Source of the DNA: Rhizobium viscosum
Lineage (GTDB): Bacteria; Pseudomonadota; Alphaproteobacteria; Rhizobiales; Rhizobiaceae
Direction of reading: 5' to 3'
Length of the DNA stretch: 64,000 nucleotides
Assembly: GCF_014873945.1 (NCBI RefSeq)
Contig: NZ_JADBEC010000002.1
Span: forward strand, 248,001 to 312,000
Each line of letters opens with the position of its first letter. Within the stretch, counting starts at the first letter, position 1. A program made the position numbers and the translations under genes. Below are positions 17,584 through 26,000 of the stretch, one piece after another. The notes beneath the pieces were generated by a model that saw only the letters and a program-made list of their open reading frames with translations, was not told the origin of the DNA and searched no databases.

Positions 17584-19500
17584 ATGAAGCCGGCCGACTA
17601 TCGCCTGGAAAGCAGCTGGAACCCCGGTGGCGGGCCGCATGGTGCGTTCACCTTCACGCTTTTCAATCTCTCCGGCGCGGCGCTTTCCGGTTTCAAGCTT
17701 GTCTACACGTCCCTCACCCGGGTTATCGATGCTACGGCATGCGCCAACGCCACGTTTCTGAGACGCAACGCCAATTTTCATGAATTCGAGCCGCCGGCCG
17801 GGCTGACGCTCGCCGCCGGTGAAAGCTGGACCTTCACGGTCGCCGGCTTGCACCGCCCTGCGCGCCATTGCACTGACGGCGCCAAGTCCGCCTATCTGAC
17901 GCTGTCATCCGGAAAGCATGTACCGGTCGCCGTTTCCGATCTGCTTCTCGAAGGCCGAGTGAGCGAGCCTCCGCCTGTGCTCCTGCCTGAAGGCCGGCTC
18001 GACCTGCCCTTTGCGTTGCAGCCGTGGCCTGCCGAAATCGATGCGAAGCCAGGCGATAGCTTTCCGGTCATCCTTTATCCGGAAGGCGCCAGCGCAGACG
18101 AATTGTCGGCGATATCAACATGCATTTCCCTGACGCGCCGCCTTTTCGAAAGCGATCATTCGGTTTTCAATCTGGTCACCTCGCCGCAAGGCCGCGCTCT
18201 CACCTTCAACAAGGACGCTTCGCTCGACGCTGAAGCCTACCGGCTGACGTTTTCGGCCGATCGCGTGACACTTTCCTATTCTAGCTCCGCCGGGCGCCAG
18301 TACGGATTGACCTCGCTCGCGCAGATGCTGAACGGGGCGCGCGTCAGCCAGGGCAAATTCCGCTTCCCGGTTTCCGGAACGATTTCCGATCACCCCCGCT
18401 ACAGCTGGCGCGGCTGCCATCTCGACGTTTCCAGGCAGTTTTATCCGGTTGACGACGTCAAGCGGCTGATCGATATCCTTGCCTGGTTCAAGTTCAACAT
18501 CTTCCATTGGCATCTGACTGATGACGAGGCCTGGCGTCTGGAGATCAAGGCCTATCCACAGCTGACGACAACGGGCGTGTTGCGAGGCCCGGACGAGCCG
18601 CTGCTGCCGCAACTCGGCAATGGAGCCGAGCCGGTCGACGGCTTCTATTCGCAGGACGATGTCAGAGACATCGTTGCACATGCGAGTTCCCTTCATGTCG
18701 AAGTCGTGCCGGAGATCGACATCCCTGGCCATAACGCGGCGACTTTGGTTGCTCTGCCCGAACTGACTGATGGCCAGGAGGCACCGGAGAGCTACCATTC
18801 AGTCCAGGGCTATCCGAACAACGCTCTGAACCCGGCCGTGCCGCTGACCTACGAATTCCTGGAAAAGGTCTTCGACGAAATGGTCGAACTGTTCCCCTCA
18901 TCCTACATCCATATCGGCGGCGATGAAGTGGCGAACGGTTCCTGGCTCGCCTCGCCCCTTGCCAGGAAGCTGATGGCCGAAGAAGGCATTTCCGGCACGT
19001 TCGGGCTGCAATCCTACTTCCTGAAGCAGGTCAAGACGATGCTCGACAAGCGCGGCCGCAAGCTCGCCGGTTGGAACGAGGTCGCCCATGGCGGCGGGGT
19101 CGCGGCGAAGGACAGCCTCTTGATGGCCTGGGAAAATCCGCAGGTCGGCATCGAGCTTGCCGAACAGGGCTATGACGTCGTCATGACTCCGGGCCAGGCT
19201 TACTATCTCGACATGGTCCAGGCCGAAGCCTTCCAGGAGCCGGGCGCGAGCTGGGCCGGTACGGTACCGCCGGCCCATAGCTATGCCTATGAAGCCGCCG
19301 GCGAATTCCCGGAGGAATTGAAGCATAAACTGAAAGGCGTACAGGCCTGCATCTGGTCAGAGCACTTCCTGTCGCGCGGCTATTTCAACCGCCTCGTCTT
19401 CCCGCGTCTTCCGGCAATCGCAGAGGCTGCCTGGACCCCGAAAGCATCGAAGGATTGGGACCGTTTCGCAGCGATCGTGACGCTTAGCCCGAAGCTTTGA
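17584..19500 (+). CDS. GH20 beta-N-acetylhexosaminidase
   Basis: 638 aa, no signal peptide, so probably cytoplasmic. Residues 1-135 form a beta-rich lead domain, then a GH20b domain (about 145-270) and the GH20 TIM barrel (about 275-630). The catalytic pair is in IHIGGDEVANGSW (Asp-Glu); WHLTDDEAWRLEIK and VVPEIDIPGHNAA are also family motifs. It removes terminal GlcNAc/GalNAc from imported beta-linked oligosaccharides and points to amino-sugar substrates for the cassette. Confidence 0.93.
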   Translation: MKPADYRLESSWNPGGGPHGAFTFTLFNLSGAALSGFKLVYTSLTRVIDATACANATFLRRNANFHEFEPPAGLTLAAGESWTFTVAGLHRPARHCTDGAKSAYLTLSSGKHVPVAVSDLLLEGRVSEPPPVLLPEGRLDLPFALQPWPAEIDAKPGDSFPVILYPEGASADELSAISTCISLTRRLFESDHSVFNLVTSPQGRALTFNKDASLDAEAYRLTFSADRVTLSYSSSAGRQYGLTSLAQMLNGARVSQGKFRFPVSGTISDHPRYSWRGCHLDVSRQFYPVDDVKRLIDILAWFKFNIFHWHLTDDEAWRLEIKAYPQLTTTGVLRGPDEPLLPQLGNGAEPVDGFYSQDDVRDIVAHASSLHVEVVPEIDIPGHNAATLVALPELTDGQEAPESYHSVQGYPNNALNPAVPLTYEFLEKVFDEMVELFPSSYIHIGGDEVANGSWLASPLARKLMAEEGISGTFGLQSYFLKQVKTMLDKRGRKLAGWNEVAHGGGVAAKDSLLMAWENPQVGIELAEQGYDVVMTPGQAYYLDMVQAEAFQEPGASWAGTVPPAHSYAYEAAGEFPEELKHKLKGVQACIWSEHFLSRGYFNRLVFPRLPAIAEAAWTPKASKDWDRFAAIVTLSPKL

Positions 19501-19691
19501 GCTCGCAACGATGAAAATTGACATCGGGGGGATAGTGGCCAGCCCTAACCAAGGATTTGGTCGGTCGAGGCATCGAATATCGGATGAGCGTCAGGCCGCC
19601 CGCTTTGTCTTTCCCTTGAATCAGGATTTCGGCTACACGCCGCATGCGTGCCTTCCCACCCTCAGGCGCGACCGAGATTGATCATGACGAT

Positions 19692-19726
19692 CCTTGTGCG
19701 GACGCGGTTTCCGCGCCCGCACAAGG
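19692..19726. other. strong near-perfect inverted repeat upstream of the MFS gene
   Basis: Arms CCTTGTGCGG and CCGCACAAGG enclose an inner pair CGCGG/CCGCG around a TTT loop, with one opposed A-C. It ends 27 bp before the MFS start codon. It could end transcription of the hexosaminidase operon or control translation of the next gene; there is no T-tract on the + strand. The rest of the 19501-19753 gap holds nothing I recognise. Confidence 0.55.
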
Positions 19727-19753
19727 ACGCCCCAAAGCCAGCTGGCGACAATA

Positions 19754-20956
19754 ATGAACCGCTTGATTCCAGACGTTTTCCGTAATCCTGCAATCCGGGT
19801 GAGCATGGTCGCCATCTTCACGTTCGGATTTGCCGGAGCGACGACGGCCCCCTATCGGTCCGTGGTCGGCATCCGCGAGCTCGGCCTGTCGAATGAACTC
19901 TATGCTGCGCTGATCTTCACTGCGGCGGCGGTCAACGTGATTGTCAGCATTCTGCTCGGTAATCTTGCCGACCGGCTCGGTGAATATCGTTCGATGATGC
20001 TTGTTGCGGCGACTTTCGGCGTTGTCGGTTATGGAGCAGTCTTCTTCTTCCCGACGCAGAACATATTTGTCCTTAGCGCACTTCTACTGCTGCCGGTCTA
20101 CGGTTGCCTGAACTCGTTGCTCTTTGCCAAAGTCCGGGCCGCAGCCCATGAAATGGCGCCGGCTGACGTGGCAACCGTCAATTCCGGCGTGCGGGCGATG
20201 ATTTCGCTTTCCTGGGTCCTGGTTCCCGGATTCACGGGGGTTCTGCTCTCCTCCTCTTCGAGCATGTTGCCAGCCTATCTCTTCGCCGCCATTTCCTGCC
20301 TGGTCTGCGTGGGACTCGTCGGCTTCCTATTGCCCCGACAGAGCGGCACGGATCGTGCCGCCACCCACCATCTCTCCTATCTCGCCGCGCTCGGCCAGGT
20401 GATTTCTCCGAAAATCTTCAGTCGGATCACGGCCATCGCGCTGATCAGCAGTACATTGCATGTGAACGACGCCATTTTCCCCTTGGTCGTAACTGGCGCC
20501 GCCCACGGCACTGTCGCCGATATCGGTATTCTGGTCGGGATCGTCGCTCTCCTCGAGGTGATCTTCATCATCGTCTGGTCGCGCCTGCTGCGCCGCATCA
20601 GCCAACTCGCAGCCCTTGCAGCCGGGGCATTGATCTATGCCGTCTACCTGCTGCTACTGGCTTTTGCCCGTGAGCCCTGGCATGTCTATGCCCTCACCCT
20701 GATCAGTGGCATCGGCGCGGCGTCACTGATCTCCATTCCAATCACCTATCTGCAGGATCTGATCGCCGAGCGGCCCGGTCTCGGCAGCGCACTGATTTCC
20801 GTCAACATTTTCCTCAGTGCCGGACTGAGCGCTCTTCTCTTTGCCGCCGGCACAGCCATCACCAGCTATTCCGGCACTGCGGTGGTCAGTGCGCTGTCTG
20901 GTCTTCTCGGGATCGCTTGGCTGCTATTTCTCGACGGGCGTCGGCGTTCGTTCTGA
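19754..20956 (+). CDS. MFS transporter (sugar efflux-like)
   Basis: 400 aa from the ATG at 19754 with about twelve hydrophobic segments. The loop-2 motif GNLADRLGEYRSMM matches the major facilitator signature. The overall pattern is like SetA/SetB-type sugar efflux or oligosaccharide carriers. It is separated from the GH20 gene by a 253-bp gap with a hairpin, so it may be an independent unit. Confidence 0.82.
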   Translation: MNRLIPDVFRNPAIRVSMVAIFTFGFAGATTAPYRSVVGIRELGLSNELYAALIFTAAAVNVIVSILLGNLADRLGEYRSMMLVAATFGVVGYGAVFFFPTQNIFVLSALLLLPVYGCLNSLLFAKVRAAAHEMAPADVATVNSGVRAMISLSWVLVPGFTGVLLSSSSSMLPAYLFAAISCLVCVGLVGFLLPRQSGTDRAATHHLSYLAALGQVISPKIFSRITAIALISSTLHVNDAIFPLVVTGAAHGTVADIGILVGIVALLEVIFIIVWSRLLRRISQLAALAAGALIYAVYLLLLAFAREPWHVYALTLISGIGAASLISIPITYLQDLIAERPGLGSALISVNIFLSAGLSALLFAAGTAITSYSGTAVVSALSGLLGIAWLLFLDGRRRSF

Positions 20957-21065
20957 GGCTGGAGTTCCCGCGCGCGCCCCGATGGGGGACGTCTTTTGGA
21001 CCGAATACGAGTCAACCGCGCCAACCTCACCTTTGAAAGAGGCTGCAATACTATCTCGGGTAATC

Positions 21066-21395
21066 TTACCGTGGTCGACTTGATAGGCGAGGCTGAGGTT
21101 CAGGGGATAAGAGCAGGGAACGGACTCGTTGCAACCATTCTTGGCCGTTTAATCCATATGCTTGGTAATAGTACTCACACCCCAAAGCCCCCAAAAGCTC
21201 TTCAATTTTCAATGGGTCCCCTGTGAATAGCTGCAATAGGTGGTCAATCTCAGCTATCGTGGCTTCAATCTGATTGACAGGTTCTGTTCGACGGAAAGCC
21301 GCGATCACCTCCGCATCGTTGGCTCCCTCGGTGTCCCAATCCTGATGGAAATATCCGCCCAGTAGTTGTTCTAATTTATCAAATCGTTCTGTCAT
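21066..21395 (-). CDS. CDI-type immunity protein for the orphan toxin cassette
   Basis: 109 aa. The N-terminal LLGGYFHQDWDTEG matches the CdiI_2-type immunity family (GYFHQDW signature), and the following AEVIAAFRR helix aligns with the tandem immunity protein at 22429-23046. Its ATG overlaps the TGA of the orphan toxin frame (ATGA, 21392-21395), as expected for a toxin-immunity pair. It should bind and neutralise the RNase A-like domain encoded just upstream. No membrane segments. Confidence 0.8.
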   Translation of the reverse strand: MTERFDKLEQLLGGYFHQDWDTEGANDAEVIAAFRRTEPVNQIEATIAEIDHLLQLFTGDPLKIEELLGALGCEYYYQAYGLNGQEWLQRVRSLLLSPEPQPRLSSRPR

Positions 21396-22354
21396 GGAAC
21401 TGGGAATCCGGTAATGATTTTATATCCCGTTGGCATTGTAGGATCGCGCTGAATAACAACACGCACGTTTGATGACGGCACTGAGGTCGCCGAACCACGC
21501 GTCAGCACATTGCCAACTGGGCTACCCACGTTGTGATTGATGATAAGCCGATTGTTCGATCCACTCAAGAATTGCGAAATGTTAGGAGTATTCGCGTCGA
21601 GGGCCGATGAAACAGCACGTTCTGCGGTTGCACAATCAGGGAAAGAAGATGCAGCTGTGACATTGGGCTGGGAGCTAAGGCGCGCACTAAGGTCCGCATC
21701 CAATTTCCCAACATGTCGGCTTATGAGGTGTCCACCCGCTGCTTCGTGAGCTTGAAGCCCCCCGCCGGGAACGATTGGACTATTTGCGACTGGTGATGTC
21801 GCTGTACCAGCGGTCTCCTCTATGGCCTTTTCTGCGCCCGCCCCGAACAGCTTCAGTCGGGTTGCCAAGGTGATCACCTGCACCATAGCCGCAGGATCGC
21901 CGTCGTTGGCCTTTTGAATGACCTCCGGCAGCCCGAGAATCATCAGCGGGTCGCTGAGCAGGAATGCAATCGTATTGCTTAGCTGAAGCTGGTCGTCATG
22001 GCTGAGCTTGCTGAACCCGTCCGGTGCGAGGATCTTCAGGATTTGGTCGAGGCCGCCAGACCTGTCCAGACGCGCCAGGCTGGCGGCCTGGTCGCTTGTG
22101 GAAGACCAATAGGAAGCGGCTCCTGCGTAACTTGACAGCGCGGCAACGACGTTGGCGAGGACGGCTGTGCAGCCGGAACCCGAGTACCCGTTGTTGCGGC
22201 AATCGACATAGTCCTTCTGTTGCTGGTGGTCCTTTGCCTCCAGCCGTGCCTTTTCCGAGCACGCCGCCTGGTCTCCCTTAGCACACGCGGCCTTGGCCTC
22301 GTTCAGCTTATCGTTGTCGGCATGATTGAGATAGTTGAAGTTGATGTTGTTCGA
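21392..22354 (-). pseudogene. orphan CdiA-CT cassette with RNase A-like toxin domain (no start or delivery domain)
   Basis: A 320-codon open frame begins directly after an in-frame TAA (22355-22357) and has no obvious start codon or ribosome binding site at its 5' end. The first part (NYLNHADNDKLNEAKAACAK, Cys-rich DYVDCRNNGYSGSGCTAV) resembles the pretoxin segment of rhizobial CdiA proteins. The last 114 residues (nt 21395-21736) begin GGHLISRHVGKLDADL and end GYKIITGFPVP; they align with the toxin of the main CdiA. It looks like a toxin C-terminus displaced downstream when a new toxin-immunity module recombined into cdiA. An internal ATG at 21943 could still give a short protein. Silent cassette is the best reading. 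Confidence 0.75.
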
Positions 22355-22428
22355 TTAATAATAAGGACGCTACCGCGTTCACCTGCCGGATTATGGAACA
22401 ACAATCGCACGTTGATGAATGGCGCACG

Positions 22429-23046
22429 CTATTCCGTATCAGGTTCTTGAGGAGCTATTCTTCTCTTCTGCTCTATCGATTGCTTAATCGCACTCAGAAA
22501 ATCGAGTTTGGATATTCCGTCCTCTTCGGGATGATAGTTCCCCCCGAACAGGCCTATATCAAAGTGCTCGCAACTGTCGCTTGCCAGATACGGACTTATC
22601 ACATCGAGCACCGCATCGAGCTGTTCGAGTGAAGCCTGTCTTACAAAGTCCTCGATTACATCCAGATAGCTTTCATACACCAATTTCCAATCTTGATGGA
22701 AATAGCCCCCAAAGAACTGCATTGCCGGATGATTTTTATCTACGTCGATTATACCCATTTTTCGATGAATCGATCGCCTGATTGCGGTCAAGAATTCGCG
22801 TTTGGACAAGCCATCACCTTCGGGGCGATAGTTGCCTCCATATTTGCTTATTTCAAAATCTTCACAGTTGCCGCGCTGCAAGTAGGGCTCGATTAGATCC
22901 AGCACCGTATTGAGCTGTTGAGGTGACGCTTCTCGTACAAAGTCATCAATAGCCGCTTGATAGCTATCATAAATCAACGACCAATCTTGATGAAAATACG
23001 CTCCGAAGAACTGCCTTGCGGGATGATTTCTATCTTTATCGGTCAT
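22429..23046 (-). CDS. cdiI: CDI immunity protein with two tandem immunity domains
   Basis: 205 aa from the ATG at 23046 (GGAG eight bases upstream; an ATG at 23064 adds six residues). The protein is two head-to-tail copies of one 92-residue unit, residues 5-96 and 103-194, joined by MGIIDV; I count 56 of 92 identical positions. Each copy carries the CdiI_2-type signature YFHQDW, then DFVR.AS..QL..VLD.I.PYL and GGNY.PE.DG. It starts 45 bp after the cdiA stop, so it is the cognate immunity gene of the RNase A-like toxin. Usual family members are single domains of about 100 aa. Confidence 0.85.
   Translation of the reverse strand: MTDKDRNHPARQFFGAYFHQDWSLIYDSYQAAIDDFVREASPQQLNTVLDLIEPYLQRGNCEDFEISKYGGNYRPEGDGLSKREFLTAIRRSIHRKMGIIDVDKNHPAMQFFGGYFHQDWKLVYESYLDVIEDFVRQASLEQLDAVLDVISPYLASDSCEHFDIGLFGGNYHPEEDGISKLDFLSAIKQSIEQKRRIAPQEPDTE
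22465..22740 (-). repeat. second tandem unit of the immunity gene
   Basis: Encodes residues 103-194 (DKNHPAMQFFGGYFHQDW to KQSIEQK). About 61 % identical at protein level to the first unit, with no gaps. Confidence 0.85.
22759..23034 (-). repeat. first tandem unit of the immunity gene
   Basis: Encodes residues 5-96 (DRNHPARQFFGAYFHQDW to RRSIHRK). Same length as the second unit, 18 bp apart. Confidence 0.85.
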
Positions 23047-23091
23047 GCCAAGAGCTCCACTCATTGCACATATAGCTTCCGAAGAACCGTG

Positions 23092-26000
23092 CTACAAATC
23101 CGGAAATGACGTTAAAATAGTGTACCCTTTCTTGCTCAAGGGATCCTTCGTGAGAACGACTGTTGTGACGTCGGTTGAAACTGACTGAGTTGCCCCTCGT
23201 TGCACGACAGCGCCGACGATTGAGGAAGAAGGAGAACTGATTTCCAACGTGCCTTGACCGCCCCCAGCCATCCACGAGGAAATTTTTGCCTGATTTGCAG
23301 CATCAGCAACTGTATTTGCGATGGCAGCACTTGCGGTCTCGATATCTGGAAAGCTCGAAGCGTTTTTCAAATTCGGATTGCTCGCTAGTCTCGCTAAGAG
23401 ATCAGCATCTGTCTTGCCTATATGCTGGGCAATGGTATGGCCGCCGAAATTTTCGAACGCAATAAGGGAATGACCTGTTACATCGACAATCCCATCCGCC
23501 GTCCTGGTGGCGGCTTTAACCGCATCGACAAAACCTGCGTCGCCTTGGCGAAGCACCGTGTGGGTCACATCATCGATAATGCTGACGATTTGATCGCCTT
23601 CACGCACTATCACTGCGCCGCCGGCCGAGGCTACGGTGACAGAAAAACTAGACCCGCCGATAGCTTCACCAAAGCCTGTGTCGAGTATGGCGTTTACTGC
23701 TTCAATCCGACAAAGCGTATTGGCAAAGCAAGCGGCAATTTCCGGCGTCGCCGCAACCAAGGAACCTGCCGCAATTAGAAATGCCGTCCCTATACGAGCA
23801 CGGCCGACTGAATCGCCGATGGCGTCGGCATGTAGGTTGGCATAGGTGTTTAGCGTTGTAAGCAGCGTCACACGGTCCTGCACACTCAGGTTCTGAGTGG
23901 CAAGCGCCATTGCCGCCCGAATGCTGCCCAGATTCCCGCCTCCGACGCCATTGATAGCTGTTATGTCCGATGAGAACAGCACTTGCGCGAAGCTTGCTGC
24001 CGCCTGTTGAATGATCTGGGCATGCTGTTGGGGCGACATGCCCGTTTGCTGTGACAAGCCTTTTAGGAGGAACGCCGCATCCAGTGTCGATGAGCTCCCG
24101 CCATAAGCAAGATACATCAGCCCTTGGTACTGGGACGGATTGGATTTGCGCAGTGCGGCCAGCTGGTCCTGCGTAGATTTCTGAAGTGCCAGAATTTGAT
24201 CGCCCAGAGCATCGCCGCCGACGCGATAGGCTTCTGCTGTTTTGAAATAAGCGTTGAATTCGGCAGTGTTGGGAACGATGCCCGAATTGCGGAGGTCGTC
24301 GATGCTGTCGCTGCAAAGAACATATTGCGCCATCTGCTGCTGCAGATTGCTCTGTGCCCGAGCGAGCACCTGCGCCTGCGTCGAGGACAAAGACCCCCCG
24401 TTGGCGACAAGCGCATCCAATGACTGGATTATCGAGAGACTGTGCTTGATCTCGCCTTCCGCAGCATGAACGATGGAATCGCGGATCGCATTGTATTCAG
24501 CCTCAGTGAGGTTCGTGCTTCCGAACTGCCCTTTGAAGCGGATGACGCAGCCCGATCCAGCATAGGCCGGCGTGACAATCCAATCCCAGATGCTACCCTG
24601 ATCTCCTCCTGTGCAAACTTTCAGAGTGTCCGGATCAACTTCCATGAGCCGCGCGATAATCGCTTTGGCTTCAGTAGCGCTGCTCTTGTCCAAAGAACCG
24701 TTTTCAACGAGACGGTCGATATAGGTGGCAGCCTTTTCGATTACGGTAACAACGCCTTCCAAACTCTGCACGGAGACATAAGGCTCAAGATCGATATGCT
24801 TGTCCTTGGTGATGACCGATTGCTGGCCCGGATCCTTGTTGATCTCATCGGCGGACTTGGTCGCGCCGCTGCTTTCCAGCGCCGCCTGCTGATCCTTGTC
24901 GCGGATGGTGATGTCGCCGTTGACGGTGGACTTGACGCTCTGCCTGACGTCGTCGAGCTGGTATTTGCCCTGAGCGCTCGAATTGTTCTGTGACTTGCCG
25001 TTGGCATCCTTGCCGCCATAGAGGTCAATATTGGCCTCGACCTCCACGTTTTTATATTCCTTCGATCCCTCGAAGTCGGAATAGGTCAGCGTGCCGGTGT
25101 TGAGATCGACCTGACCGCTTGAGGAGACGATGCCGGCGGCAGCAAGGTTGGTATTGCCACCGACGTAGACATTGGTGGCGCCATCGGAATAAAGGCCGGA
25201 AGGCGTGTCGATCCAGTTGGTCGAACCCTTGCCTGAGCCGAAGCCCGGCTGGATGCCGCCCAGCGTGATGCCACCGAGCGCCTTGCCGGCATTTTCGCCG
25301 GTCAGGAGCGGTGAGCCATCGCTTCTGCCGATCGTCGGGCCGGTAAAGCTGAAGCCGAGCGATGTCGAGCTACTGGCGCTCGCGCCTGTGCTGGGCGTTG
25401 ACATAATATCGAGATTACCGCCGACCTTGCCGTCGATCGTATCGGCGGAAAAGACGGTGTTTTCGAGCTTCGTATCGCCCTTCGAGTTGAAGGTGATATT
25501 GTTCGATGCGCTGACGATCGACATCACCTGCGTCGTCGACGCACTAGACGATTTCGACTGACCGGCCGAGACGCTGCCCGTCGGCGTAATTCCCGTCGCA
25601 CCGCCAAGCCCAACGCCGACCGATACACCAATGCTGGCGCCTGCCGACTTGCTTCTCGACGAAGCCTCGGATGTCGCCTGGGCTCCGGCCATGTCGATGG
25701 TATTGGCCGAAATCAGCACGTTGCCGTTCATTGGATCGTCGGCATACTCGTCATCGGCTGTGGCCGCTATCTGCAGGCCGCGGCCGGTGAAATCGCCATT
25801 CGTTGCGATGATGCTGACCGAATTGCCGCTGATCGTCGGTAGCACGGGCGTCGAGGAGGAAAGCTCTGTTTCCGTCTTCGAATAGGTAAACCCAGCCGTC
25901 AGCGAGATCGATGCGAGATTGCCGGCGGCCAACCCGTCCTTCAGGCCGCTCAGCGCATCATAGGCCTGCATGCCGGCAAAGACGGCATTGGCGGCGGAGT

